The position numbers were made by a program, and so were the translations under genes. From assembly GCA_017450685.1 (NCBI GenBank), contig JAFSTB010000007.1:29632-93631 (forward strand): DNA of 64,000 nt, written 5' to 3'. This document shows, one piece after another, positions 1 through 8,559 of the stretch. Under the pieces are notes generated by a model. It saw nothing but the letters and a program-made list of their open reading frames with translations, was not told where the DNA came from and ran no database searches. The DNA is from Paludibacteraceae bacterium. GTDB lineage: Bacteria; Bacteroidota; Bacteroidia; Bacteroidales; Paludibacteraceae. How positions within the stretch are numbered: the first letter of the stretch is position 1; each line of letters opens with the position of its first letter.

Positions 1-552
1 ATAGAAAGTGTTGGCAGAGATAGCATAGATACTATCGCCGATGATGGCTGTTTGCAGCACATTTTCTTCCTTACCATCCTCACCTATATAGTACACACCC
101 GTTATCTCTTGCCTCTTGAGGTTAAGCACCATTATACCAAAAGGCATAGAGCAATAAGCCAGTTCGGCTTTCATACTGACGCTATTTACTTTTTTATCCG
201 CACTCATATCTTTGAGTAACAGGTCGGTAAGTGCGGTGGTTGTGCCGTCTTCAGACATAAGGTCAATCAATCCGTCAGAATAAAAGATTGTCAGCACACC
301 CACCTTACGATTAGCGGCTATGTAAGAAATAGTGGAACCGTGAAGGCTGTTTTGTTTGTTATAGTAAGCCATACTGCCATCTTCGGTGTCTATTGAATAG
401 AGCGACCCGCCGGCAAGAGCAAAGATCTGTTCGCCCAACCGAGCCACCTGTGTCACATGGTTGTATGCCAAGTGTGATCTCCATTCGCCTATCTGAGCGG
501 CATATATAATGGTCGTCAAGAATAAGAATATGGCGGTAAGTTGTTTTCTCAT
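1..552 (-). CDS. porZ: PorZ-like two-beta-propeller surface protein, N-terminal part only
   Basis: An open frame of 184 codons runs leftward from an ATG at 552 off the window edge, so the 3' part is missing. It starts with a lysine/arginine-tipped hydrophobic signal peptide (MRKQLTAIFLFLTTIIYA). Blade-like repeats follow, with WRSHLAYNHVTQVA, FALAGGSLYSIDTEDGS and YNKQNSLHGSTISYIAAN. This order of motifs resembles the N-terminal propeller of PorZ, the type IX secretion component that takes part in attaching anionic LPS to cargo at the cell surface. The ATG overlaps the stop of the rdgB gene by four bases (ATGA), so it is the last visible gene of the greA-rdgB operon. Another two-component-regulator-type propeller protein is the main alternative. 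Confidence 0.7.
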   Translation of the reverse strand, partial: MRKQLTAIFLFLTTIIYAAQIGEWRSHLAYNHVTQVARLGEQIFALAGGSLYSIDTEDGSMAYYNKQNSLHGSTISYIAANRKVGVLTIFYSDGLIDLMSEDGTTTALTDLLLKDMSADKKVNSVSMKAELAYCSMPFGIMVLNLKRQEITGVYYIGEDGKEENVLQTAIIGDSIYAISANTFY

Positions 553-1145
553 AGCGTTTCTTTTAGTCGTTGCATAGCGCGTCCGCGATGACTGATACTG
601 TTCTTTTCTTCCTGGCTTAATTCGGCGAAGCACTTATTATATCCTTCGGGTATAAAGAGCGAATCGTAGCCAAACCCTTCCGTTCCCCTCTCTTCGCATG
701 CAATTGAGCCGTTCACTATACCTTCCACCTGAATTGTTTGGCCGTGCCTGATAAGCGTGACCACAGTGCGGAAACGTGCAGTGCGTTGGTTCACAGGAAC
801 GGCAGACATGACTTGCAATAGTTTGGCTCTGTTGCGTTGGTCGCTTACCGGTTCGCCGGCAAAACGAGCAGTATGGACACCGGGAGCATTATTAAGACAT
901 ACCACTTCTAAACCGGTATCGTCGGCGAAGACACCGTCAATAGAAGTAGAGTAGGGATGTTGTTGCAGCCAATGGCTGACGAATTGTGCTTTCAGTAGAG
1001 AGTTGGCTTCCAATGTCTCACCGGTCTCTTCTATCTCTTCGTGACAACCAATGTCGGCAAGCGATAAAACGGCATAAACTGAAGGAAGTATCTGCTTTAC
1101 TTCCTTCAGTTTATGTGCGTTGTTAGTGGCAAAAACCAGTGTCAT
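549..1145 (-). CDS. rdgB: RdgB/HAM1 family non-canonical purine NTP pyrophosphatase
   Basis: 198 residues, the usual size for the family. Hydrolyses dITP, XTP and related deaminated purine triphosphates to monophosphates, cleaning the nucleotide pool in the cytoplasm. The N-terminus MTLVFATNNAHKLKEV is the nucleotide-binding signature (T/S-x-N-x-x-K-x-x-E). FADDTGLEV, PGVHTARFAG and EGFGYDSLFIP are the other conserved blocks, and SHRGRAMQ lies near the C-terminus. Both ends overlap neighbours by ATGA (with aspA upstream and the porZ-like gene downstream), indicating translational coupling in one operon. Confidence 0.95.
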   Translation of the reverse strand: MTLVFATNNAHKLKEVKQILPSVYAVLSLADIGCHEEIEETGETLEANSLLKAQFVSHWLQQHPYSTSIDGVFADDTGLEVVCLNNAPGVHTARFAGEPVSDQRNRAKLLQVMSAVPVNQRTARFRTVVTLIRHGQTIQVEGIVNGSIACEERGTEGFGYDSLFIPEGYNKCFAELSQEEKNSISHRGRAMQRLKETL

Positions 1146-2572
1146 CGACGTGGTTTGATGTTCAGTTTAACCGGGCGAATCATATTTTCAGGTGAGAGTA
1201 TGGTGTCCAGTTCTTCTTTAGTCAGGATACCGTGTTCGAGTACGAGATCATACACACCCTTACCTGTTGCCATAGCCTCTTTGGCTATCTTCGTTGAGTT
1301 TTTATATCCGATGATGGGGTTCAATGCTGTTACTATACCGATCGAGCCGGTTATATAGTTGCGGCAACGCTCCTCGTTGGCTTTGATACCATCGATGCAG
1401 TATTTGCGCATCACATCGAAGCCGTTCATCATTATCTCTGCGCTCTCGAAGCAGCATTGAGCCATTGTGGGTTCCATAGCGTTCAGTTCCATCTGAGCAG
1501 CCTCGTTGCACATTGCCACGCATAAGTCGTTACCTATCACCTTGTAGCAAATCTGGTTCATCACTTCAGGAATAACGGGATTAACCTTACCAGGCATGAT
1601 ACTGCTACCGGGCTGACGGGCAGGAAGGTCTATTTCGTGCAAACCGCATTTAGGACCGCTACCAAGCAGACGCAGGTCATTGGCGATCTTGTTCATCTTG
1701 GTGGCAATACGGCGCAAAACGCTTGAATAGCCGACCATGCAACTGGTATCGCTGGTGGCAGCCACCAAGTCTTCTGCAAGAACAACGTTCCAACCTGTCA
1801 CTTGAGACATGGCTTTCACACATTTCTCTGAATAGCCGGGTTCGGAGCAGATACCGGTACCGATAGCGGTAGCACCCATATTGACGGTCAGGAACTCTTC
1901 GGCTGCATCGTTAAGATGTTTGACTTCATCTTGCAGTATTGAAGCAAATGCGCCGAAAGTTTGTCCGAGTGTCATAGGCACTGCATCTTCCAATTGGGTA
2001 CGACCCATCTTAAGCACGTTCTTAAACTCCTCTGCTTTTTTCCGGAAAGACTCGATAAGCAATGTATAATGCTTCATATACTCCATGTGAGTGGCATACA
2101 ATCCCATGTGAATAGCCGTGGGGTAGGCATCGTTGGTGGATTGCGAGCAGTTGACATGGTCGTTAGGCGAGCAGTATTGATATTCGCCTGCTTCATGCCC
2201 CATCAGCTGCAATGCACGATTGGCTATCACCTCATTGGCATTCATATTGGTGGTCGTACCAGCACCGCCTTGAATCATATCCACAGGGAACTGATCGTGG
2301 TGCTTACCTGCCAAAATCTCCTCACATGCCTGTTTGATACCACGGAACTGTTCATCGGTGAGCAAGCCAAGTTCGTGGTTTGCCATTGCTGCACCTAACT
2401 TAGTGTAAGCCAAACCGTTGATAAAAGCAGGATAATCCTGCAATTTGAACTTGGATATGGGGAAATTCTCCAATCCGCGTTGGGTTTGCACACCATACAG
2501 AGCCTCTACAGGAATCTGCAATTCACCAATCAGATCGCTTTCAGTGCGAGTCTTACCAGAAAATTTTTCCAT
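1142..2572 (-). CDS. aspA: Aspartate ammonia-lyase
   Basis: Aspartase/fumarase superfamily enzyme of 476 residues that reversibly converts L-aspartate to fumarate and ammonia, feeding the fumarate reductase branch common in anaerobic Bacteroidales. The superfamily signature GSSIMPGKVNP lies at about residues 322-332. Other conserved blocks are GGAGTTTNMNANEV (about 102-115) and SQSTNDAYPTA (about 143-153). The ATG at 2572 (MEKFSGKTRTESD) is chosen because an upstream in-frame extension would run into the HIT gene and has no family similarity. TxxEYDxxGEL-type spacing at the N-terminus fits aspartase better than fumarase, but a class II fumarase is the alternative. Stop overlaps the rdgB start by four bases. 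Confidence 0.9.
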   Translation of the reverse strand: MEKFSGKTRTESDLIGELQIPVEALYGVQTQRGLENFPISKFKLQDYPAFINGLAYTKLGAAMANHELGLLTDEQFRGIKQACEEILAGKHHDQFPVDMIQGGAGTTTNMNANEVIANRALQLMGHEAGEYQYCSPNDHVNCSQSTNDAYPTAIHMGLYATHMEYMKHYTLLIESFRKKAEEFKNVLKMGRTQLEDAVPMTLGQTFGAFASILQDEVKHLNDAAEEFLTVNMGATAIGTGICSEPGYSEKCVKAMSQVTGWNVVLAEDLVAATSDTSCMVGYSSVLRRIATKMNKIANDLRLLGSGPKCGLHEIDLPARQPGSSIMPGKVNPVIPEVMNQICYKVIGNDLCVAMCNEAAQMELNAMEPTMAQCCFESAEIMMNGFDVMRKYCIDGIKANEERCRNYITGSIGIVTALNPIIGYKNSTKIAKEAMATGKGVYDLVLEHGILTKEELDTILSPENMIRPVKLNIKPRR

Positions 2573-2619
2573 AAAGTAATAATTATTAAGTTGTGAAAGT
2601 TGTTTTGTCAGCCCTTTTC

Positions 2620-3033
2620 TCAATTTTCCATTCTCTCCATTGCCTCGGCTATGGAGTTGGCTATTTGACACATCTGTTCGGAAGTGAGTTGCAATTTAGG
2701 ATTAGAAAACAACATATCCGTCTCTTTCTTCAGCGGAACGAGATGGATATGCACATGATTCACTTCCATACCAAGCACAGCCATACCAACGCGTTTGCAG
2801 CCGGTAGCCTCTTTGATGCCTTTTGCCACTTTCTTTGCGAAGACAATAAGGTCTTGCAACTGTTCGTCGCTCAAATCAAAGATATAGTCTGCTTCCGGTT
2901 CGGGCAACTTAGGTACTACCAATGTATGCCCTTTCACCAATGGATTGATATCCAAAAAAGCATAACATGTATCTGACTCGGCTACCTTATATGAAGGTAT
3001 TTCGCCGTTGATGATTTTAGTGAAGATAGTCAT
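2620..3033 (-). CDS. HIT family nucleotide-binding hydrolase
   Basis: 137-residue histidine-triad protein. The triad HVHIHLVP occupies about residues 93-100, and the N-terminal block TIFTKIINGEIPSYKV is characteristic of the HINT branch. HINT proteins hydrolyse purine nucleoside phosphoramidates such as AMP-lysine; the physiological substrate is usually unknown. It lies 12 bases downstream of greA and 47 bases upstream of aspA, in the same orientation, as part of one operon. Length is normal for the family and no catalytic residue appears missing. Confidence 0.9.
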   Translation of the reverse strand: MTIFTKIINGEIPSYKVAESDTCYAFLDINPLVKGHTLVVPKLPEPEADYIFDLSDEQLQDLIVFAKKVAKGIKEATGCKRVGMAVLGMEVNHVHIHLVPLKKETDMLFSNPKLQLTSEQMCQIANSIAEAMERMEN

Positions 3034-3045
3034 GGTTTTGCGTTG

Positions 3046-3516
3046 TTAGATGCTTATTTCCAATATCTCAAACTCCATTATGCCGGCAGGCACTTGCACT
3101 TGAGCCGTTTCGCCCACTTTTTTGCCCAACAGACCTTTGGCGATAGGAGTGGTGACGGCTATCTTGCCTTCGCGGATATTGGCTTCACCTTCGGTCACTA
3201 ATTGATAGGTCTTTTCCGCACCTGTGTTTTTCACGCGAACACGCACTTTGGTCAGTATCTGCACTTCGTCGGTTTTGATGGTACTCTCGTCAATGATACG
3301 AGCCTCCATTATTTTAGCTTTCAAACGTGCAATACGACTTTCCAAATGACCTTGTTCTTCTTTGGCGGCATCATATTCCGCATTTTCTGATAAATCACCT
3401 TTATCTCGTGCCTCGGCTATTGCGGCTATCACGCGAGGACGCTCCGTTCCTTCAAGAAATTGAAGTTCGTCTTTAAGTTTCTGCAAACCTTCTGCAGTCA
3501 TGTAGGTTGTTGCCAT
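3046..3516 (-). CDS. greA: Transcription elongation factor GreA
   Basis: 156 residues. Binds the secondary channel of RNA polymerase and stimulates transcript cleavage in backtracked complexes. The N-terminal half (about 1-75) is the coiled-coil with the GDLSENAEYDAAKEEQ block carrying the acidic tip (D and E). The C-terminal half is the FKBP-like domain ending VPAGIMEFEILEISI. TTYMTAEGLQKLKDEL matches the usual GreA start in Bacteroidetes. It is the second gene of the leftward operon that starts near 3890. Confidence 0.95.
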   Translation of the reverse strand: MATTYMTAEGLQKLKDELQFLEGTERPRVIAAIAEARDKGDLSENAEYDAAKEEQGHLESRIARLKAKIMEARIIDESTIKTDEVQILTKVRVRVKNTGAEKTYQLVTEGEANIREGKIAVTTPIAKGLLGKKVGETAQVQVPAGIMEFEILEISI

Positions 3517-3530
3517 AATATATATAAGTT

Positions 3531-3794
3531 CTAATATTTGCGTTGAAAGATTTCTGATGCCACAAAAGCACGTTTCACTTCATCTATATTGCTCAAATCG
3601 GGAATAAGCGAAACATCTTCATTAGGTGCATCAATGTCTGTACCCTGCAAAACTTCCTCTTTTGAAGATGTTTGCATAGAAGGCTTAACATCAGGTTTTT
3701 CCGGCTGCGACTTCTCTTCCGTTGCTTGATGTGATTCCACAAACACTTCTGCTTGAGCGTTGAGCATTTCCAATAAGTCTTCTAAATTAAGCAT
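3531..3794 (-). CDS. Small acidic protein of unknown function
   Basis: Not recognised. The ATG at 3794 gives 87 residues beginning MLNLEDLLEMLNAQAEVF; a longer reading would need a TTG at 3824. The middle (about 25-55) is low in hydrophobics and rich in Glu, Lys, Ser and Pro, so it is probably disordered. The ends (LEDLLEMLNAQ and VKRAFVASEIFQRKY) look like short conserved helices. No signal peptide or membrane segment. It is the first gene after the leftward promoter at 3896-3927 and lies 14 bases upstream of greA, so it is probably co-transcribed with the greA-HIT-aspA-rdgB operon. Confidence 0.65.
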   Translation of the reverse strand: MLNLEDLLEMLNAQAEVFVESHQATEEKSQPEKPDVKPSMQTSSKEEVLQGTDIDAPNEDVSLIPDLSNIDEVKRAFVASEIFQRKY

Positions 3795-3895
3795 AAAAAC
3801 CTGATTTTTAATTTTAACAAGCAACAGGGGACTTCACAGCCACCTGTTGCATTTATCCTAAAAATTACCTATTGATAAGTCCGATTTTTCAGCGG

Positions 3896-3927
3896 CAAAG
3901 GTACGGCTGTTTTTTCTTTTGTGCAAA
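3896..3927 (-). promoter_or_regulatory. Sigma-ABfr-type promoter for the greA operon
   Basis: Reading leftward: TTTG (3927-3924), 20 bases, then TACCTTTG (3903-3896), an exact match to the Bacteroidetes -33/-7 consensus. The first leftward start codon is about 100 bases further on. Confidence 0.8.
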
Positions 3928-3953
3928 TTTATGCTCAAAAAAGTGTGCATAAT

Positions 3954-3984
3954 TTTGCGCAATCCGAGAATTGACTTACCTTTG
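3954..3984 (+). promoter_or_regulatory. Sigma-ABfr-type promoter for nadK
   Basis: TTTG (3954-3957), 19 bases, then TACCTTTG (3977-3984), eight bases before the nadK ATG at 3993. The implied leader is extremely short or absent. The -33 element is embedded in the 8-base palindrome TTGCGCAA (3955-3962). It diverges from the greA-operon promoter with 26 bases between the two. Confidence 0.8.
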
Positions 3985-3992
3985 CACTCGTT

Positions 3993-4856
3993 ATGACAAT
4001 AGCAATCTTTGGTAATGCAATGAAGTCGGAGACTCGCAGCGAGGTGGCACACCTGCTGGAGTTTATGGCGTTGCGCGGTGTACATATACTGCTCTCGCAG
4101 GAGTTGCGACAAGAATTGAACCTGCGCGAATATGATGTTTATCCTCGGGAAGACGAGAGTATTTTAGGTGAAGTCTATCCCGTGGATTTTGCTTTATCCG
4201 TAGGCGGTGACGGCACCTTCCTTACCACGGCTGCCGCTGTTGGGAAATACCACGTACCCATCCTCGGCATCAACTGCGGGCATCTCGGTTTTTTGGCTGA
4301 TGTACAGACACAGAACGTGGATATTATTATGGATCAACTCATTCGCGGCGACTACACCATCGAACAGCGAATGCTTCTCAATGTCTCGTGCGTTGGTGAC
4401 AGGCAGATAACTTCACCTAACGCTCTTAACGAGGTGGCTGTGCTTAAACAAGGTCTGAGCAGTATGATTACCATCGAGACCTTGCTCAACGGTGAACTGC
4501 TGCACTCATACGAAGCCGACGGACTGATTATAGCCACAGCCACCGGCAGCACGGCATATAACCTCAGTGTCGGCGGTCCGCTGATGATGCCGCAAGCCAA
4601 AGGCATACTGCTATCACCTATCGCCTCACACAGCCTCAATGTCAGACCGTTGGTTATACCCGATGATTGGAAAGTGGACCTGCGTATCAAAAGCCGTAAT
4701 GGCGGATATATGCTCAGCGTTGACGGCAGAAGTCATATCATAACCGACGATATGCCCCTGCACATTGAAAGAGCATCATACACCATCAAAGTGGTGCAAA
4801 TAGGTGCCAATAGTTTCCTCAACTCACTCAAAGCCAAACTCTACTGGGGAGCGTAA
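3993..4856 (+). CDS. nadK: NAD kinase
   Basis: 287 residues, normal length. Phosphorylates NAD to NADP in the cytoplasm. The diagnostic GGDGTFLTTA motif is at about 71-80, NALNEVAVLK (the NE motif) in the middle, and ATGSTAYNLSVGGP follows as the conserved substrate-binding block. The start is set by the promoter directly upstream (TACCTTTG ends at 3984). It diverges from the greA operon and is followed after 29 bases by lgt in the same direction. Confidence 0.95.
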   Translation: MTIAIFGNAMKSETRSEVAHLLEFMALRGVHILLSQELRQELNLREYDVYPREDESILGEVYPVDFALSVGGDGTFLTTAAAVGKYHVPILGINCGHLGFLADVQTQNVDIIMDQLIRGDYTIEQRMLLNVSCVGDRQITSPNALNEVAVLKQGLSSMITIETLLNGELLHSYEADGLIIATATGSTAYNLSVGGPLMMPQAKGILLSPIASHSLNVRPLVIPDDWKVDLRIKSRNGGYMLSVDGRSHIITDDMPLHIERASYTIKVVQIGANSFLNSLKAKLYWGA

Positions 4857-4885
4857 ATAAACGGAAAATTTGAATTTTAATTTGT

Positions 4886-5746
4886 ATGCTTGATTATATC
4901 GTTTGGGATGTCAACCCCGTCATCTTTGAGTTCGGACGACTGAGCGTCAGATGGTACGGTTTACTTTGGGCTATCGGCATATATCTGTGCTACCTTATCC
5001 AAATCAAACTATATAAAAACGAAGGTTGCCCCGCCGACTGGCCCGACAAGATCTTCACTTGGATGACCATAGGCGTTATCGTTGGTGCCAGATTAGGGCA
5101 TTGCTGGTTCTACGAATGGTACTACTACGATGACCCCATACAGGTCTTCGCATGGAATATCCATTATCGTAATCCCTACATAGAGAACCCGTTAGGTCTG
5201 CTTAAGATATGGGAAGGCGGGCTGAGCAGTCACGGCGGTGCCATAGGACTAATCATCGCGGCTTACCTACTTAATAAATACCACTTTTCCAAGCAAAAGA
5301 AGTTCCATACCTCGCTCATCTGGATCTTCGACCGATTGGTAATAGGCATAGCCGTCACAGCCACTCTCATACGCTTGGGCAACCTGATGAACTCAGAGAT
5401 ATACGGCAATCCCACCGACCTGCCTTGGGGTTTTATCTTCGTGCGTGACGGACAGACTGAACCTTGTCATCCGACGCAAATATACGAGATGATGTATTGC
5501 ATTGTGGCTTTTATCGTTACATGGCTTATGTATTGGAAAGGACAATGCTACAAAAAAGAAGGACTGATTTTCGGAGTCTTCCTTATCATCATCTTCCTTA
5601 CCCGTTTCCTATTAGAATTTATCAAACTTGACCAAGAAGCCTTCGAACAGAACCTATGGCTTAATATGGGTCAGTTACTCAGTATTCCATTTTTAATCTG
5701 GGGTATATACCTCATTGTCAAGTCATGCGTCAAATCCACACATTAG
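4886..5746 (+). CDS. lgt: Prolipoprotein diacylglyceryl transferase
   Basis: 286-residue polytopic inner-membrane enzyme that transfers diacylglycerol from phosphatidylglycerol to the lipobox cysteine of prolipoproteins, the first step of lipoprotein maturation. Conserved blocks: VRWYGLLWAIGIYL, VGARLGHCWFYEW, and the signature GGLSSHGGAIG at about 111-121. NLMNSEIYGNPTDLPWG and HPTQIYE follow in the second half. About seven hydrophobic segments are visible. It ends in TAG and overlaps the next gene by 22 bases. Confidence 0.95.
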   Translation: MLDYIVWDVNPVIFEFGRLSVRWYGLLWAIGIYLCYLIQIKLYKNEGCPADWPDKIFTWMTIGVIVGARLGHCWFYEWYYYDDPIQVFAWNIHYRNPYIENPLGLLKIWEGGLSSHGGAIGLIIAAYLLNKYHFSKQKKFHTSLIWIFDRLVIGIAVTATLIRLGNLMNSEIYGNPTDLPWGFIFVRDGQTEPCHPTQIYEMMYCIVAFIVTWLMYWKGQCYKKEGLIFGVFLIIIFLTRFLLEFIKLDQEAFEQNLWLNMGQLLSIPFLIWGIYLIVKSCVKSTH

Positions 5747-7047
5747 TTGCTCTGCTCTTTTCCGTGCTATTGGTCACTGCACAGGAAGTGGTACTCACGG
5801 ATACACCTCAAGTGAGTGTTGATACACCGCGCGTTATCATATACAAAGATACGTTCAAGGTGCAGGATGCCAATGTGTCGGAATGGACGGAAGAGGATAT
5901 GCTCTTTGAGATGCTGGCATTGCAGAGCAAAGACCGTGCCCGTCGCGATTCACTCTTCAACGATTCCATTGCCAAAAGAGAGATATTCGTTCACGACTCT
6001 TTGGTGGCTGATTTGCAATATCGTGACTCTCTATACAAGGTTTGGCAACAACAGATACGCGACTCATTGAATATACTCTTGGCTCATGAAAATGCACAAC
6101 GAGCCTTCCAAGACTCACTCACAAGAGACCGTTTAGCAAGAGACTCAGTGGCTAAACAGATAAATGCGGTCACCACCTTGCCGAAAATAGAACTGACACC
6201 CTCACTGCTCAAAGATCCGCAAGAAGATGAAAGAGAAAGCAGACGACTGCTCAAATATATATATAGTCCGTGGAGAACAGATGCCACCATACAGGTGCAG
6301 TTCGCTCAAAACTACATAAGTCCTAACTGGTATCAAGGCGGTAATAAACTCAACTACAACCTCTTATCATACATCAAAGCCAATGCCATCTATTCCAAAG
6401 ACAATATCCTTTGGGAAAACCTTGGCGAGTGGCGAACAGGTATAGCCAACGCCCCTAACGACACTCTGCGCGATTATACGGTGACTGACGACCTCTTCCG
6501 TATCTATTCCAAATTTGGCTACCAAGTGGTAAAGAACCTGTATGTGTCTGCCGCTGCAGAGTTCAAAACATCAATGTGGAACATCTATACACCTAATACA
6601 CACACACTCAAATCAATGTTCTTCACCCCAATGAGATATTCTATGGACTTCGGTATTGACTACAAACCGGTGAAGGACTTGAGTATAGTGGTAGCACCTT
6701 GCACCTACAAACTGATATATGCCTATTCAACCACCCAGGTGGCTGTCACCTCTTTGGGTATCAGTGAGGGCAAACGCTCACTGAACCAAGTAGGTAGCAG
6801 TTTGCGCGTCAAATGGAAATATACGCCTATAAGAGAAGTGGTGATAGATACGGAGTTCTATCTCTATACCAACTATAAAGAGGTGGAGATAGATTGGCAG
6901 ACGGATGTCAATTTTATTCTTAATCGTTTCTTCTCCGCCCGATTGTCGTTGCATCCCAGATACGACACCACTGTCAAAACAGACGGCAAAGCCAAACTGC
7001 AATTCAAAGAACTGCTCTCTATCGGTTTTGCACACAAATTCAACTGA
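5725..7047 (+). CDS. DUF3078-type outer-membrane beta-barrel protein
   Basis: 440 residues. A signal peptide (MRQIHTLVALLFSVLLVTAQ) is followed by a long charged region (about 50-150) rich in spaced DSL/RDSL motifs that should form a coiled coil or an extended helix. The C-terminal 260 residues contain NWYQGGNKLNYNLLSYIKAN and alternating aromatic strands typical of the DUF3078 family, which is predicted to be an outer-membrane barrel in Bacteroidetes. The last residues (SIGFAHKFN) end in an aromatic-x-asparagine, compatible with barrel insertion. The function of the family is not known. The gene overlaps lgt by 22 bases and its stop abuts that of the convergent aroE with no bases between. 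Confidence 0.75.
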   Translation: MRQIHTLVALLFSVLLVTAQEVVLTDTPQVSVDTPRVIIYKDTFKVQDANVSEWTEEDMLFEMLALQSKDRARRDSLFNDSIAKREIFVHDSLVADLQYRDSLYKVWQQQIRDSLNILLAHENAQRAFQDSLTRDRLARDSVAKQINAVTTLPKIELTPSLLKDPQEDERESRRLLKYIYSPWRTDATIQVQFAQNYISPNWYQGGNKLNYNLLSYIKANAIYSKDNILWENLGEWRTGIANAPNDTLRDYTVTDDLFRIYSKFGYQVVKNLYVSAAAEFKTSMWNIYTPNTHTLKSMFFTPMRYSMDFGIDYKPVKDLSIVVAPCTYKLIYAYSTTQVAVTSLGISEGKRSLNQVGSSLRVKWKYTPIREVVIDTEFYLYTNYKEVEIDWQTDVNFILNRFFSARLSLHPRYDTTVKTDGKAKLQFKELLSIGFAHKFN

Positions 7048-7767
7048 TTATCTCCATATCTGCCAAGCGGCTTTCGCCTGCTCAACCAACATCTCGTAGC
7101 CATTCACACAAGTGGCTTCGCGCTTTGCTCCCTCACTTAAAAACACAGTTTGTGAAGGATTATAAATGCAGTCAAACAGTATATGCCGGCTGCTGATGAA
7201 GTCGTATGGAAACGGAGGAAACGAATCTATGGCGGGATACATGCCAAGTGGAGTGCAGTTGATAATCAGCAGATGTTCTGACACCATCAACTCATCCAAA
7301 GCAGAGTAGGGGACACCGCGTTGCGATGAACGACTGACAAAATCACAACCTATCCCCATCGCTTTTAAGGCGTATGCAACGGCTTTTGCGGCACCACCCG
7401 TTCCTAAGATATATGCCCGTTGAGGCTTGTAAGATAGAGAGTTGAGAGTGTTACTTAATGAAACGCTGAAACCTATCCAATCGGTGTTGTAGCCTTTGTA
7501 TTTATTCTTACCTACGCGACAAACGGTATTAACGGCACCTATCTCTTGAGCCACAGCATCCACTTCTGATAACAAGGGCAGGATAGTTTGCTTATAAGGA
7601 TAAGTAACATTAAATCCGTCTAAATCTGCATAGGACAACACGTCTTCCGGGCTTTGTTCATATTCTTTATATTCAGCCTCTATCCCATGAGCCATAAACA
7701 AGGTATTAAACCACTTCGCGGAAAACGAGTGTTCCAAAGGTTGACCTATGATGCCATACTTGCTCAT
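7048..7767 (-). CDS. aroE: Shikimate dehydrogenase
   Basis: 239 residues, slightly short for AroE (usual 250-290). Reduces 3-dehydroshikimate to shikimate with NADPH in aromatic amino acid synthesis. The substrate site LEHSFSAKWFN (S14 and S16), FNVTYPYK with the catalytic lysine at about 59, and NTDWIGF with the aspartate at about 96 are present. The dinucleotide loop LGTGGAAKAV is at 121-130. The short interdomain region accounts for the size. Its start overlaps the tilS stop by four bases (ATGA). Confidence 0.93.
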   Translation of the reverse strand: MSKYGIIGQPLEHSFSAKWFNTLFMAHGIEAEYKEYEQSPEDVLSYADLDGFNVTYPYKQTILPLLSEVDAVAQEIGAVNTVCRVGKNKYKGYNTDWIGFSVSLSNTLNSLSYKPQRAYILGTGGAAKAVAYALKAMGIGCDFVSRSSQRGVPYSALDELMVSEHLLIINCTPLGMYPAIDSFPPFPYDFISSRHILFDCIYNPSQTVFLSEGAKREATCVNGYEMLVEQAKAAWQIWR

Positions 7768-8558
7768 TGCTTAGTCTGCTCATTCATCATTTCAGCGTTA
7801 GCAGCAAGCTCTTTTTCATATTCCTGCATTTGTTGTGCAGCAACACTTTGTTTGCCTTCGAGCCAATCGACATAACCTTGCATACGATAAGCCGTTTGGG
7901 CTATATGCTCTATCTCCGCTTTGGAATATGAGGACAACTCATAGCGAACGCTATTGCGCCGAATATTAGTGTCGGTGTTGGTGGAATCTTCCACCCAAGG
8001 TATATGTCTTATGTCTTGCAAGTAATGTTTGATATAGTCGTGAGTGGTGCATAGCAGCGGTCTTATGATAGGCACATCAGAATCGGGAACGCAAGGATTG
8101 GCACTTTTAGGTCTCATTCCGCACAGACCTCTTATGCCGGCACCACGACGCAAGTTCATTATCAGCGTCTCTGCCTGGTCGTTCTGGTGATGTGCCACCG
8201 CTATCGCCTGACACCCGTGCTCGTGAGCCACTTTGTCAAACCACTCATACCTCAACAGCCGAGCCGTCATTTCTATGCTCTTACCTTTTTCTTCTGCCTG
8301 CTTTATTGTTGCGAAGTGAGTATAGACAGCCTCAACACCTCTGTTCGCACATAAATCACGAACAGATTGTTCATCGCGGTCTGACTCCGCACCGCGAAGA
8401 TGAAAATTGCAATGAGCCACCAAACACTGATAACCGGAACGAAGCAGCACATCCAACAGTGCCACACTATCGGCACCACCACTCACACATACCAACACCT
8501 TGTCACCGAGTTGAAGCAGTGAGTTGTCACGAATATATTTCTTAACGCGGCGAAGCAT
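7764..8558 (-). CDS. tilS: Short tRNA(Ile)-lysidine synthetase (PP-loop domain only)
   Basis: 264 residues. Ligates lysine to C34 of tRNA-Ile(CAU) so that it reads AUA. The N-terminal ATP-pyrophosphatase core is intact: the PP-loop SGGADSVALLD starts at about 26, followed by AHCNFHLRGAESDRDE, AVAHHQNDQAETLIMNL, RGAGIRGLCGM and RRNSVRYE. The usual Bacteroidetes protein is more than 400 residues with two further C-terminal tRNA-binding domains, which are absent here. The end is a clean stop overlapping the aroE start by ATGA, so this is unlikely to be a recent frameshift. Short TilS enzymes lacking the last domain are known (for example in Aquifex), so function is plausible. Confidence 0.85.
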   Translation of the reverse strand: MLRRVKKYIRDNSLLQLGDKVLVCVSGGADSVALLDVLLRSGYQCLVAHCNFHLRGAESDRDEQSVRDLCANRGVEAVYTHFATIKQAEEKGKSIEMTARLLRYEWFDKVAHEHGCQAIAVAHHQNDQAETLIMNLRRGAGIRGLCGMRPKSANPCVPDSDVPIIRPLLCTTHDYIKHYLQDIRHIPWVEDSTNTDTNIRRNSVRYELSSYSKAEIEHIAQTAYRMQGYVDWLEGKQSVAAQQMQEYEKELAANAEMMNEQTKQ

Positions 8559-8559
8559 A

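Noticed and set aside
757-954. Open frames antisense to known genes, such as this one inside rdgB and many in lon, uvrB and aspA
   Set aside because: They are shadows of conserved genes in other frames with no family features or promoters.
7045-7050. Frameshift or missing terminator at the abutting convergent stops of the DUF3078 gene and aroE
   Set aside because: Both proteins end normally. Convergent stops with no space are simply compact gene packing, although no terminator is visible.
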